Source of the DNA: VRUE01 sp963702035
GTDB taxonomy: Bacteria > Actinomycetota > Thermoleophilia > Solirubrobacterales > 70-9
Reading direction: 5' to 3'
Assembly (NCBI GenBank): GCA_963702035.1
Contig: OY969700.1
Span: forward strand, 2,232,001 to 2,296,000
DNA length: 64,000 bases
In this document: positions 8,081 to 16,743 of the stretch, in pieces
Layout of the letters: each line of letters starts with the position of its first letter
Numbering within the stretch: position 1 is the stretch's first letter
Made by a program: the position numbers and the translations under genes
Notes under the pieces: generated by a model
Databases searched by the model: none
Seen by the model: the letters and a program-made list of their open reading frames with translations, nothing else
Told to the model about the DNA's origin: nothing

Positions 8081-8754
8081 AGCTCAACCTCGTCCTTCTC
8101 GGCCCTCCCGGCAGCGGGAAGGGCACCCAGGGGGAGCGGCTGCAGGAAGATCTGCAGCTTCCCTACTACGCGACCGGGGACATCCTGCGGGCGGCGGTGC
8201 GCGACGAAACGGAGCTGGGCAAGGCGGCGAAGGAGTACATGGACCGCGGCGACCTGGTTCCGGACGAGGTGATCGTCGGCGCGATCGCCGAGCGGGTCGA
8301 CTCGACCGAGGCGGCCGACGGCTTCATCCTCGACGGCTTCCCGCGCACCGTGCCGCAGGCCGAGGCGCTGGCGGCGAAGCTGAGCGAGCTCGGGCGGCGG
8401 CTGACGGCGGTGCTGCTGATCGACGCGAGCGACGAGGAGGTGACGCGGAGGCTCGGCGGTCGCCGCACCTGCGCCGAGAACGGCCACGTCTTCCACGTCG
8501 ACTTCAATCCGCCCGAGCGCGAGGACGTCTGCGACATCGACGGCAGCGAGCTGATCGTCCGCGACGACGACAAGCCCGAGGTGATCCGCCACCGGCTTGA
8601 CACCTACCACGAGAAGACCGAGCCGCTGATCGAGTTCTACGACCACCAGAGCCTGCTGCGGCGGATCGACGGCGCCGCCGCGCCGGACGCCGTGGGCGAC
8701 GAGCTGCGCCGCGCCCTGGCGACGCTGAAGCTCGAGGCCGACGAGACCATCTAG
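8077..8754 (+). CDS. adk: Adenylate kinase, apparently with a non-canonical start
   Basis: It interconverts ATP+AMP and 2 ADP. P-loop GPPGSGKGT lies near residue 9; also seen are DGFPRTVPQAEAL and a LID of the long type. In the LID, the second and fourth of the usual four zinc cysteines are Asn and Asp (TCAEN, CDID). No ATG, GTG or TTG in this frame fits. The likely start is ATA at 8077, overlapping the secY stop (ATAG), 8 nt after GAGGGG; CTC at 8083 is an alternative. Length would be 225 residues. Confidence 0.92.
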   Translation: MELNLVLLGPPGSGKGTQGERLQEDLQLPYYATGDILRAAVRDETELGKAAKEYMDRGDLVPDEVIVGAIAERVDSTEAADGFILDGFPRTVPQAEALAAKLSELGRRLTAVLLIDASDEEVTRRLGGRRTCAENGHVFHVDFNPPEREDVCDIDGSELIVRDDDKPEVIRHRLDTYHEKTEPLIEFYDHQSLLRRIDGAAAPDAVGDELRRALATLKLEADETI

Positions 8755-8771
8755 CGACTTGGCTGGGCGGC

Positions 8772-8777
8772 TAGCGT
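8772..8777 (+). promoter_or_regulatory. Extended leaderless-type -10 of map
   Basis: TAGCGT lies 7 nt before the ATG at 8785, with no Shine-Dalgarno sequence. This favours the ATG over the GTG at 8776. Confidence 0.5.
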
Positions 8778-8784
8778 GTACCGG

Positions 8785-9543
8785 ATGATCATCCGCAAGA
8801 CCCCCGAGCAGGTCGACAAGATGGCCGCGTCGGGCCAGATCCTGGTTCGCTGCCTGCGCATGGTGGCGGCCAAGGCCCGCGCCGGCGTCACGACCAAGGA
8901 ACTCGACGAAGCGGCGGAGAAGTTCATCCGCTCGCAGGGCGCCGAGCCGGCCTTCAAGGGCTACCGTGGCTTTCCCGGTTCGATCTGCGCCTCACCCAAC
9001 TCGATGGTCGTGCACGGCATCCCCGGCCCCTACGAGCTGAAGCGCGGAGACCTGCTCTCGGTCAACGTCGGCGTGATCAAGGACGGCTGGGTCGCCGACG
9101 CGGCGATGACGGTCCCGGTCGGCTCGGTCACACCGGAGGCACGCAAGCTGCTCGACGTGACCAAGGCGGCGCTGCTCGCCGGCGCCGAGCAGATGCGGCC
9201 GGGCAACCACCTCGGCGACGTCTCGGCGGCGATCCAGCGGGCGGTCGAGATCGAGGGGCTCTCGATCATCCGCACCCTGGTCGGGCACGGGATCGGCCGC
9301 GACATGCACGAGGACCCGCAGGTCCCCAACTTCGGCGAGCCCGGCAAGGGTCCGGAGCTGGAGGAGGGAACCGTGCTGGCGATCGAGCCGATGGTCAACG
9401 CCGGCGGCCCCCTGGTCCGCATGGGCGACGACGGCTGGGCGGTCTACTCGCAGGACGGCTCGCTGGCAGCCCACTTCGAGTTCACGATCGCGGTCACCGC
9501 CGAGGGGCCGCGGATCTTGACCCCCTGGCACGAAGACGAGTAG
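8785..9543 (+). CDS. map: Type I methionine aminopeptidase
   Basis: It removes the initiator Met from nascent proteins. The 252-residue product starts MIIRKTPEQVDKMAASGQIL, the family start. It contains the conserved metal-site regions NSMVVHGIP, VNVGVIKDGWVADAAMT, GHGIGRDMHEDPQVPNF and GTVLAIEPMV. A GTG three codons upstream (8776) is possible, but a TAGCGT box 7 nt before 8785 suggests a leaderless transcript from this ATG. Confidence 0.95.
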   Translation: MIIRKTPEQVDKMAASGQILVRCLRMVAAKARAGVTTKELDEAAEKFIRSQGAEPAFKGYRGFPGSICASPNSMVVHGIPGPYELKRGDLLSVNVGVIKDGWVADAAMTVPVGSVTPEARKLLDVTKAALLAGAEQMRPGNHLGDVSAAIQRAVEIEGLSIIRTLVGHGIGRDMHEDPQVPNFGEPGKGPELEEGTVLAIEPMVNAGGPLVRMGDDGWAVYSQDGSLAAHFEFTIAVTAEGPRILTPWHEDE

Positions 9544-9796
9544 GACGAGGGCAGTTGTAGGGGGAGGGCGGTGTGCCTCCGCGTGAATTTAGGTCGCACG
9601 CGCTGCGCGCTTAGCGACTGAGATGGAGCGCGGTGGTGAATTCCCCCGAGGACCGTAGCCACCTGCCACACCCAGGCGGTCCCGGAACGCGTCCCCTGCT
9701 ATCTTTCCCGGTCGGCCCTGAGGGCCGTTTGTTCGTGCCCGCTTGCCCGATTCATGGGGCGGATGGGAGTCCTGTAGTCGACACAACACCGGAGCG
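9544..9796. other. Intergenic gap map-rpmJ; no infA
   Basis: The 253 bp hold no convincing ORF. In many bacteria infA lies here, but no frame gives an IF-1-like sequence. A short hairpin CGGCCCT-G-AGGGCCG followed by a T-rich run (9713-9734) could end the upstream operon. Confidence 0.6.
9713..9734 (+). terminator. Possible intrinsic terminator after map
   Basis: A 7-bp stem CGGCCCT/AGGGCCG with a one-base loop (9713-9727) is followed by TTTGTTC. The stem is short, so this is tentative. Confidence 0.35.
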
Positions 9797-9910
9797 ATGA
9801 AGGTCCGAGCTTCCGTAAAGCCGATGTGCGAAAAGTGCAAGGTAATCCGCCGCAACGGGGCGGTCCTTGTCATTTGCCAGAACCCGCGCCACAAGCAGCG
9901 ACAGGGTTAG
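9797..9910 (+). CDS. rpmJ: 50S ribosomal protein L36
   Basis: A 37-residue ORF MKVRASVKPMCEKCKVIRRN...CQNPRHKQRQG, the complete L36 with zinc ligands CxxC...C...H. GGAGCG precedes the ATG. It heads the rpmJ-rpsM-rpsK-rpsD-rpoA-rplQ group. Confidence 0.96.
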   Translation: MKVRASVKPMCEKCKVIRRNGAVLVICQNPRHKQRQG

Positions 9911-9922
9911 GTGGGCTGACGC

Positions 9923-10306
9923 ATGGCGCGAATCGCGGGGATCAACATCCCGGTCAACAAGCGGGTCGAGATCGGGCTCACCTACATCTTCGGCATCGGT
10001 CGCTCGACTGCCCAGGACATCCTCAAGGAGACCGGCATCGACCCCAACACATCGGTCAAGGATCTGACCGAGGAAGAGGTCGTGAAACTGCGCGAGGCAG
10101 TCGAGCAGCGCGAGGTCGAGGGTGACCTGCGGCGCGAGCACTCGCAGGACGTCAAACGACTGATGGAGATCGGCTCCTACCGGGGGCTGCGCCATCGTCG
10201 TGGCCTGCCTGTCAGGGGTCAGCGGACGAAGACCAACGCGCGTGGCCGCAAGGGCCCGCGCCGGATGAGCGTCGCCGGCAAGCGCAAGGCGCCGACGGCG
10301 AAGTAG
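9923..10306 (+). CDS. rpsM: 30S ribosomal protein S13
   Basis: A 127-residue protein starting MARIAGINIPVNKRVEIGL with the helix-two-turn-helix region and C-terminal basic tail (RGLPVRGQRTKTNARGRKG). S13 contacts the P-site tRNA and the inter-subunit bridges. Confidence 0.97.
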   Translation: MARIAGINIPVNKRVEIGLTYIFGIGRSTAQDILKETGIDPNTSVKDLTEEEVVKLREAVEQREVEGDLRREHSQDVKRLMEIGSYRGLRHRRGLPVRGQRTKTNARGRKGPRRMSVAGKRKAPTAK

Positions 10307-10312
10307 GAGACC

Positions 10313-10714
10313 ATGGCCGCAGCCAAAAAACCCGCCAAAGGGCGCACTCGGCGCCGCGTCAAAAAGAACATCGCCTACGGGCAGGCCCACATCAAGACTT
10401 CCTTCAACAACACGATCGTCACCTTGACCGACCCCCAGGGCAACGTGATCGCCTGGGAGTCGGCCGGATCGGCGGGCTTCAAAGGCTCGCGCAAGTCGAC
10501 GCCGTTCGCCGCCCAGGTCACCGCCGACGCGGCGGCCAAGAAGGGGATGGAACACGGCCTCGAAAAGGTCGAGGTCTTCGCCAAGGGCGCCGGTTCGGGC
10601 CGCGAGACGGCGATCCGCTCGCTGCAGGCCGCCGGCCTCGATGTGACCACGGTCAAGGACGTCTCGCCGCAGGCCCACAACGGCTGTCGCCCGAAGAAGC
10701 GGAGGCGGGTCTAG
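10313..10714 (+). CDS. rpsK: 30S ribosomal protein S11
   Basis: A 133-residue protein with the S11 signature (AHIKTSFNNTIVTLTDPQGN; TVKDVSPQAHNGCRPKKRRRV). S11 lies on the 30S platform near the Shine-Dalgarno helix. The stop overlaps the GTG of rpsD by one base. Confidence 0.97.
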   Translation: MAAAKKPAKGRTRRRVKKNIAYGQAHIKTSFNNTIVTLTDPQGNVIAWESAGSAGFKGSRKSTPFAAQVTADAAAKKGMEHGLEKVEVFAKGAGSGRETAIRSLQAAGLDVTTVKDVSPQAHNGCRPKKRRRV

Positions 10715-11334
10715 TGGCTCGCGACACCTCGGCCCAGTGCAAGCAGTGCCGCCGCGAGGGCCAGAAGCTCTTCCTCAAGGGCGAGCGCTGCTTCACCGAC
10801 AAGTGCGGGGTCGAGCGTCGTTCCTACCCGCCCGGCGACCATGGGCGCGGCCGGATGCGGCAGTCCGAGTACCGCGTGCAGCTGCGCGAGAAGCAGAAGA
10901 CGCGCCGCTACTACCAGGTGCTCGAGAGCCAGTTTCGCGCCTATTACGACAAGGCCTCGCGCCAGGACGGCGTCACCGGTGAGAATCTCTTGCGGTTGCT
11001 TGAGTCACGCCTGGACAACGTCCTCGTGCGGCTCGGATTCGCCGCCTCGCGGCGCCAGGCCCGGCAGCTGGTCGGCCACGGCCACTGGCTGGTCAACGGG
11101 CGCCGCGTCGATGTGCCCTCCTACCAGGTGCGCCCCGAGGACGTGATCTCGATCAAATCCGGTTCGGCGGCCACCGACACGATTCGCAAAGCAACCGAGC
11201 TGGTCTCGACCGTGCCGGCCTGGCTACAGGCCGACCACGACTCGCTTACCGCCAAGGTCCTGCGCCTCCCCGAGCGTGCGGAGATCTCGGCGCCGGTGCA
11301 GGAGCAGCTGATCGTCGAGCTGTACTCCAAGTAG
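10714..11334 (+). CDS. rpsD: 30S ribosomal protein S4, zinc-binding form
   Basis: A 206-residue protein with GTG start. The N-terminus has a four-Cys zinc site (CKQCRREGQKLFLKGERC...C). The S4 RNA-binding domain follows (RLDNVLVRLGFAASRRQARQLVGHGHW). S4 is a primary 16S rRNA binder and often regulates the alpha operon. Confidence 0.97.
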   Translation: MARDTSAQCKQCRREGQKLFLKGERCFTDKCGVERRSYPPGDHGRGRMRQSEYRVQLREKQKTRRYYQVLESQFRAYYDKASRQDGVTGENLLRLLESRLDNVLVRLGFAASRRQARQLVGHGHWLVNGRRVDVPSYQVRPEDVISIKSGSAATDTIRKATELVSTVPAWLQADHDSLTAKVLRLPERAEISAPVQEQLIVELYSK

Positions 11335-11374
11335 TCCGGACTCTGTTTCTGAAACACCCATAAGCAAGGAACTC

Positions 11375-12367
11375 ATGACCACTGACTTTCAGGTCCCTCG
11401 TATAACCGCAGACAAGGCGGATGACCGCCGCGGCACCTTCATCATCGAGCCCCTCGACAAGGGCTTCGGCTACACCTTCGGCAACGGGCTCCGTCGCGTC
11501 CTGCTCTCCTCGTTGGGTGGCGCCGCCGTGACCAGCGTTCGCATCGAGGGCGTCGCGCACGAGTTCTCCACGGTGCCCGGCGTCAAAGAGGACGTCACCG
11601 ACATCATCCTCAACTTGAAGGACCTCGTCGTCCGCATGCACACCGACGCCGACGAGGTAGAGGCGCCCCTGGTCGCCACCGGGCCTGGCGAGGTCAAGGC
11701 CAAGGACATCGACCTGCCATCTGGGGTCGAGATCCTCAACCCTGACGCCCCGATCGCGACGCTGGAGAAGAAAACCAAGCTCGAGGTCTACCTGACGATC
11801 GGTCGCGGCCGCGGCTACTCGCCGGCCGAGGAAAACAAGTCCGACGAGCAGCCGATCGGCGTGATCCCGATCGACTCGATCTTCTCGCCGATCCGCCGTA
11901 CCTCCTACTCGGTTGCGACGGCGCGTGTCGGTCAGAGGACCGACTTCGACAAACTGACCCTGGACCTCGAGACCGACGGCTCGATCGAGCCGGCCGCGGC
12001 CCTGCGTGAGGCCTCGGAGATCCTGATCAAGACCCTGGCTATCTTCACCGACGCCGAGCGGGTCGAGGAACTGACCGCTCGCGAAGCGATTGCGGCTCCG
12101 CTTGCCGGCGGCGATGGGCTGTCCGCGATCGGCGGCGACGGGGCCGGGTCGGCGGCCAGCAACGGCCTCGACGAGATCCTGATCGAGGAGCTGGAGCTGG
12201 GTGTGCGCTCCTACAACTGCCTCAAGCGGGCCGGCGTGCAGACCGTCGGCGACCTGGTTCGCAAGACCCGCTCAGAGCTGAACGCGATCCCCAACTTCGG
12301 CTCGAAGTCGATTGACGAAGTGATCGAGACCCTGCAGTCCCGCGGCCTCGATCTGCAGGCGGACTGA
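11375..12367 (+). CDS. rpoA: RNA polymerase alpha subunit
   Basis: A 330-residue protein. The N-terminal assembly domain (GFGYTFGNGLRRVLLSSLGGAAVTS split across residues 28-52) is followed by a flexible linker and the C-terminal DNA/activator-binding domain with two helix-hairpin-helix elements (LGVRSYNCLKRAGVQTVGDL...NFGSKSIDEVIETL). It lies between rpsD and rplQ as usual. Confidence 0.97.
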   Translation: MTTDFQVPRITADKADDRRGTFIIEPLDKGFGYTFGNGLRRVLLSSLGGAAVTSVRIEGVAHEFSTVPGVKEDVTDIILNLKDLVVRMHTDADEVEAPLVATGPGEVKAKDIDLPSGVEILNPDAPIATLEKKTKLEVYLTIGRGRGYSPAEENKSDEQPIGVIPIDSIFSPIRRTSYSVATARVGQRTDFDKLTLDLETDGSIEPAAALREASEILIKTLAIFTDAERVEELTAREAIAAPLAGGDGLSAIGGDGAGSAASNGLDEILIEELELGVRSYNCLKRAGVQTVGDLVRKTRSELNAIPNFGSKSIDEVIETLQSRGLDLQAD

Positions 12368-12397
12368 GGAAGCGGCGAGAGCGAGCCGAGGAACCCG

Positions 12398-12751
12398 ATG
12401 CGCCACCGCAAGAAGCGAAACAAACTGAGTCGCAACGCGGCGCACCGGGAGTCGCTCCTGTCCAACCTCTCCAAGCAGCTGATCGAGCACGAGCGGATCA
12501 AGACCAGCCAGGCGAAGGCCAAGGCGGTCAAGCCCGAGGTCGAGCAGCTGATCACGCTGGCCAAACGCGGCGACCTTCACGCCCGCCGCCAGGCGCTGGC
12601 GACGCTGCACAACGACAAGTTCATCGTGCACAAGCTGTTCGAGGAGGTCGCGCCTCGCTACGTCGAGCGGCCCGGGGGCTACACGCGGATCGTCAAGCTC
12701 GGCCCGCGTCGGTCGGATTCGACCGAGATGGTCTATCTCGAGCTAGTTTAG
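12398..12751 (+). CDS. rplQ: 50S ribosomal protein L17
   Basis: A 117-residue protein starting MRHRKKRNKLSRNAAHRESL, with family length and the ending GYTRIVKLGPRRSDSTEMVYLELV. It is the last gene of the ribosomal cluster. A palindromic element starts 9 nt after its stop. Confidence 0.97.
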   Translation: MRHRKKRNKLSRNAAHRESLLSNLSKQLIEHERIKTSQAKAKAVKPEVEQLITLAKRGDLHARRQALATLHNDKFIVHKLFEEVAPRYVERPGGYTRIVKLGPRRSDSTEMVYLELV

Positions 12752-12760
12752 CCTCGGTTG

Positions 12761-12886
12761 GGGAGGGGCAGGGGGTGTCCAGCCGTTGCTGGGTTTTTCG
12801 CCAGGAGACTCTTGAAGCTGTCGCCCGAAGGCTTGCGGGGCGAAAAAGAGGACGCCGCTGCCGACTGGACACCCCCTGCCCCTCCC
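12761..12886. repeat. Palindromic element, intergenic copy 1
   Basis: The 22-nt perfect arms 12761-12782 and 12865-12886 enclose an 82-nt core. The core contains TTGCTGGGTTTTTCGCC and GGGGCGAAAAAGAGGACG, i.e. an inner TTTTTCGCC/GGCGAAAAA stem. The arms differ from those of copies 2-4; the core is conserved. Confidence 0.9.
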
Positions 12887-12908
12887 ACTCAGGCGCTGGA
12901 TACTGCTT

Positions 12909-13646
12909 GTGGTGACCACGGTCCGATTGGACATCGAATACGACGGGAGCGGGTTTCGGGGCTGGGCCGCGCAGCCTGGACAGCGGACTGTTCAGGGGGA
13001 GCTGGAGGCGGGACTCGCTACGGTGCTGCGCAGGCCGGTACAGCTCAAAGTGGCTGGGCGGACCGACACGGGCGTGCATGCGCTTGGACAGGTCGCCAGC
13101 TTCGTCACCGAGACTGTGGTGCAGGAGGATCTGGCGCGTCGGCTGAACGGGGTGGGCCCAGACGACATCTCCGTGACGGCAGCCAAAGCAGTCGAGGACG
13201 GCTTCGATGCACGTCACGACGCCAGGTCCCGCAGCTATTTCTACCGCGTGCTCGCACGCTCCTCGCCAAGCCCGTTCGAGCAGGGCCGCGCTCTCTGGTG
13301 GCCCCACCGAATCGACCTGGAAGCTCTGGAAGCTTGCGCGGCTGCTCTCCTCGGCAATCACGACTTCACCGCCTTCACGCCAACCCAGACCGATCACGTC
13401 CGCTTCGATCGCGATGTCTTCGCCGCGAGTTGGGAGCGACAGGGCGACATCCTCAGCTTCCGTGTTACCGCCGATGCATTCATGCGAAACATGGTGAGGA
13501 TCCTTGTAGGCACCATGCTCGAGGCAGCCAACGGCCGTCGCTCGATCGCCAGCTTCACGAAGCTTCTGGAAGGAGCGTCCCGACCCGAAGCGGGCGACAC
13601 GGCCCCACCGCATGGCTTGTATCTGGAGTCCGTCGCCTACGACTGA
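12909..13646 (+). CDS. truA: tRNA pseudouridine(38-40) synthase TruA
   Basis: It forms pseudouridine in the anticodon arm of tRNAs. The 245-residue protein starts with tandem GTG codons (MVTTVRLDIEYDGSGFRGW). The catalytic Asp is near residue 53 in AGRTDTGVHALGQ. RSYFYRVL and FMRNMVRILVGTML are further TruA motifs. It often follows rplQ. It is flanked by palindromic elements on both sides. Confidence 0.96.
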   Translation: MVTTVRLDIEYDGSGFRGWAAQPGQRTVQGELEAGLATVLRRPVQLKVAGRTDTGVHALGQVASFVTETVVQEDLARRLNGVGPDDISVTAAKAVEDGFDARHDARSRSYFYRVLARSSPSPFEQGRALWWPHRIDLEALEACAAALLGNHDFTAFTPTQTDHVRFDRDVFAASWERQGDILSFRVTADAFMRNMVRILVGTMLEAANGRRSIASFTKLLEGASRPEAGDTAPPHGLYLESVAYD

Positions 13647-13648
13647 GT

Positions 13649-13768
13649 GGACGGACCAGGGGGCATCCCCGCGGCAGCGGCGTCCTCTTTTCGCCCCACC
13701 GACTCAGCGAGAAAGGCAGGCGCGGCTGGCGAAAACCCAGCAACGCGGGGATGCCCCCTGGTCCGTCC
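13649..13768. repeat. Palindromic element, intergenic copy 2
   Basis: The 25-nt perfect arms 13649-13673 and 13744-13768 enclose a 70-nt core in the opposite orientation to copy 1 (GCAGCGGCGTCCTCTTTTCG...GGCGAAAACCCAGCAA). It lies between the convergent genes truA and ligA, starting 2 nt after the truA stop. Confidence 0.9.
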
Positions 13769-13770
13769 CC

Positions 13771-15789
13771 CTATTGGAGCAGCGCCCGCAGCCCGTCTTC
13801 GTCGAGAACCTCGACCTCCAGCTTCTCCGCTTTGGCCAGCTTCGAGCCCGGGTTCTCGCCGGCGACGACGTAGTCGGTCTTCTTCGAGACCGAGTTGACC
13901 ACCTTGCCGCCGGCGGCCTTGACCAGCGCCGCGGCCTCCTCGCGGGTCAGCTCGGCCAGGGTGCCGGTCAGGACCAGGGTCTTGCCTTCCAGCGGCCCGC
14001 CGGAGGCGCGGCGTTCGGAGGCGTCCTGCTCCAGCCGCAACCCCCTCTCGCGCAGCTTCTCGACCAGCGCCCAGGTCGGCTCGTCGGCGAGCGACTCGGC
14101 GATCTGCACGGCCATGATCGGCCCCACGCCGTCGACCTCCTCGATCCGCTCCGGGTCGGCCGAGTGGAGGGTGTCGATCGAACCGAAGTGGTCGGCCAGG
14201 GCCTCCGCGGTCACGTAACCTACCCCCGGCAGTCCGAGCGCGTAGAGAACGCGTTTGAAGGGCCGCGCACGCGAGGCGTCGATCGCCGCGATCAGGTTGC
14301 GGGCCGACACCTCGCCGAAGCCCTCGAGGCCGGCGAGACGCTCTTCGTCGAGCTCGTAGATGTCGGCCACGTCCTCGATCAGGCCTTCCTCGAGGAAGCG
14401 CAGCGCCTGTTTCTCCCCCAGCCCGTCGATGTCCATCGCGCCGCGGCTGACGAAGTGCTTGACGTGCTGGAAGGACTGGCCGGGACAGCCGGAGCGGTTG
14501 GGGCAGATCGTGAACACGGCATCCTCGGGCTTCACGGTCGGCGTCTTGCAGGCGGGGCATTTCGCCGGCGGCTTCGGTTTGCGGGCGCCCCTCTTGCGCC
14601 GTTGGCTGAGCGGCGCGACGACCTGCGGGATCACGTCCCCGGCCCGCATCACGATCACCTCGTCGCCGACCCGCACGTCCTTGCGCGCCAGGTCCTCCTC
14701 GTTGTGGAGGGTCGCGGTGGAGACGGTGACGCCGCCGACGTGGACCGGCTCGAGCATCGCGAAGGGCACCAGGTGGCCGGTGCGGCCGACGTTCCAGACA
14801 ACGTCGAGCAGCTTCGTCGTCGCGGTCGTCGGCGCGAACTTCCAGGCGATCGCCCAGCGCGGCTCGCGTCCGACCACGCCCAGCTCTCGCCACAGTGCGC
14901 GCTCGTCGATCTTGACCACGACACCGTCGATCTCGTAGTTGAGCTCCTCACGCCGCGCCTCCCACCACTGACAGCGCTTCACGATGGAGTCGATTCCCCC
15001 GTGGCGATCGGTATCGGGATTGACCTTGAAGCCACGCTCGCGCAGCCAATCCAGCTCTTGACTGTGGGTCGACAGCTCGAGGCCGCGGACGGCGCCGATG
15101 CCGTAGCACCAGATCGAGAGGGGTCGTTCGGCGGCGAGCGCGGGGTCGAGCTGGCGGATCGAGCCGGCCGCCGAGTTACGGGGGTTGGCGAAGGCCGGTT
15201 CGCCGGCCTCGGCGCGGCGCTCGTTGAGGGCTTTGAAGTCGGCGATCGGCAGGTAGATCTCGCCGCGCACTTCGACCAGGGGCGGCGGATCGTCGATCCG
15301 CAGCGGGATCGCGCCGATCGTGCGCAGGTTCTGCGTCACGTCCTCACCGACACGGCCGTCGCCGCGGGTCGCGCCGCGCACCAGCACGCCGTCCTCGTAG
15401 GTGAGCGAGATCGCCAGGCCGTCGATCTTCGGCTCGGTCGTGTAGCTGAACTCGGCGGCGCTGATGTCGAGGCACTTGAGGTGGTTGCGCACGCGGGTCT
15501 CCCAGGCGCGCAGCTCCTCCTCGTTGCGCGCGTTGGCAAGCGAGAGCATCGCCTCGACGTGCTCGACCTGCTCGAAGCGATCCAGCGGCGGTGCGCCGAC
15601 CCGCTGGGTCGGCGAGTCGCGCGTCCGCAGCTCGGGGTGCTCGGCCTCGATCGCCCGCAGCTCGTCGAGTAGCGCGTCGTATTCGTCATCGCCGATCAGC
15701 GGGTCGTCGAGGACGTAGTAGCGGCGGTTGTGGACCGCGAGCTCGCGGCGCAGCTCCTTGGCCCGTTTCTCGGCGGTTGCGGCGCTCAC
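13771..15789 (-). CDS. ligA: NAD-dependent DNA ligase
   Basis: It seals nicks during replication and repair using NAD. The 672-residue protein has the adenylation Lys near residue 121 (TTEPKIDGLAIS), an OB fold, a four-Cys zinc finger (CPACKTP...CPNRSGCPG), HhH repeats and a C-terminal BRCT domain (GGPLEGKTLVLTGTL). The GTG start at 15789 overlaps the surE stop (GTGA) and gives MSAATAEKRAKEL; an in-frame ATG at 15834 would overlap surE by 49 nt and is less likely. Confidence 0.96.
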   Translation of the reverse strand: MSAATAEKRAKELRRELAVHNRRYYVLDDPLIGDDEYDALLDELRAIEAEHPELRTRDSPTQRVGAPPLDRFEQVEHVEAMLSLANARNEEELRAWETRVRNHLKCLDISAAEFSYTTEPKIDGLAISLTYEDGVLVRGATRGDGRVGEDVTQNLRTIGAIPLRIDDPPPLVEVRGEIYLPIADFKALNERRAEAGEPAFANPRNSAAGSIRQLDPALAAERPLSIWCYGIGAVRGLELSTHSQELDWLRERGFKVNPDTDRHGGIDSIVKRCQWWEARREELNYEIDGVVVKIDERALWRELGVVGREPRWAIAWKFAPTTATTKLLDVVWNVGRTGHLVPFAMLEPVHVGGVTVSTATLHNEEDLARKDVRVGDEVIVMRAGDVIPQVVAPLSQRRKRGARKPKPPAKCPACKTPTVKPEDAVFTICPNRSGCPGQSFQHVKHFVSRGAMDIDGLGEKQALRFLEEGLIEDVADIYELDEERLAGLEGFGEVSARNLIAAIDASRARPFKRVLYALGLPGVGYVTAEALADHFGSIDTLHSADPERIEEVDGVGPIMAVQIAESLADEPTWALVEKLRERGLRLEQDASERRASGGPLEGKTLVLTGTLAELTREEAAALVKAAGGKVVNSVSKKTDYVVAGENPGSKLAKAEKLEVEVLDEDGLRALLQ

Positions 15790-16598
15790 ACCGAGGAGGG
15801 GAAGCTCGCCGCCAGCATCTCCTCGAGTCGCCATCCGCGCAGCCGGTCGAGCTCACCGTGGTCGGTGAGGTCGAAGTGGATCGGCGTCACCGCAATGCGA
15901 CCCTGTGAGACCGCCATCAGGTCGGATCCCTCGAGCTCCTCGAAGCCGGGCTGCCAGCCGTAGATCTCGTAGCGCTTGCGGCCGTCTCCGTCCTCGGAGA
16001 CCAGCTTCAGCTCGTCGTTGTAGACGCGTTTGCCGAGCTTGGTCACCTCGATCCCGGTCGGCTCACCGGCGGGGCAGTTGACGTTGACCAGCGTCTCGGA
16101 GGGCATCGGCTCGGTGGTCAGGCGGCCGACCAGCTGGGCCAGGAACGAGGCTGCCACGCCGAAGTCGAAGCGGCCACTGACGTAGCCCATGCCGCCGCCG
16201 GAGGACTGCTGGGAGATCGCCACGGCGGGGATGCCGAGCACGATCCCCTCGAAGGCCGCGGCGACGGTGCCCGAGTAGGTGATGTCGTCGCCGAGGTTGG
16301 CGCCGTGGTTTATCCCCGAGACGATCAGGTCGGGCCGGTGCCCGACCAGGCCCAGCTCGGCGAAGCGGACGCAGTCGACCGGGGTGCCGTCGGTGGCAAA
16401 GCCTCGGTCGCCGTCGCCGAACTCGACCTCCTCGACCGTCAGCGGCGAGCGGGTGGTGATGCTGCGCGCGGTGGCGCTGCGGTTGGAGTCCGGCGCGATC
16501 ACGTCAACCTCGACGCCGTCGAGCGCGCGCAGGGCGCGGCGGGCGGCTTGCAGGCCGGGGGCCGAGATGCCGTCGTCGTTGGTCAGGAGTACGCGCAT
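15786..16598 (-). CDS. surE: 5'/3'-nucleotidase SurE
   Basis: A stationary-phase survival nucleotidase that dephosphorylates nucleoside monophosphates. The 270-residue protein starts MRVLLTNDDGISAPGL with the metal-binding NDD. GTPVDCVRFA and VSGINHGANLGDD are further family motifs. It is probably co-translated with ligA downstream. A TAGAAT box 7 nt before the ATG indicates a leaderless transcript. Confidence 0.95.
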   Translation of the reverse strand: MRVLLTNDDGISAPGLQAARRALRALDGVEVDVIAPDSNRSATARSITTRSPLTVEEVEFGDGDRGFATDGTPVDCVRFAELGLVGHRPDLIVSGINHGANLGDDITYSGTVAAAFEGIVLGIPAVAISQQSSGGGMGYVSGRFDFGVAASFLAQLVGRLTTEPMPSETLVNVNCPAGEPTGIEVTKLGKRVYNDELKLVSEDGDGRKRYEIYGWQPGFEELEGSDLMAVSQGRIAVTPIHFDLTDHGELDRLRGWRLEEMLAASFPSSV

Positions 16599-16605
16599 GT
16601 GGCCG

Positions 16606-16611
16606 ATTCTA
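16606..16611 (-). promoter_or_regulatory. Leaderless-type -10 of surE
   Basis: TAGAAT on the minus strand lies 7 nt before the ATG, immediately next to palindromic copy 3. Confidence 0.55.
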
Positions 16612-16613
16612 GG

Positions 16614-16743
16614 GACGGGGGAGGAGGGGGCGTCCCCGCGTTGCTGGGTTTTTCGCCTGATGACCCTAAGGCTGTCGCCCGAAGGCCTGTGGGGCGAAAA
16701 AAGAGGACGCCGCTGCCGCGGGGACGCCCCCTCCTCCCCCGTC
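16614..16743. repeat. Palindromic element, intergenic copy 3
   Basis: The 27-nt perfect arms 16614-16640 and 16717-16743 enclose a 76-nt core with TTGCTGGGTTTTTCGCC and GGGGCGAAAAAAGAGG. One arm includes two bases of the stop codon of the DacB-type gene; the other reaches to 2 nt from the surE -10 box. It lies between two genes on the same strand. Confidence 0.9.

Noticed and set aside
13612..15672. Long plus-strand ORF (686 codons) opposite ligA
   Set aside because: It mirrors ligA, which has intact catalytic and zinc motifs. The antisense product is low-complexity and reflects high GC content.
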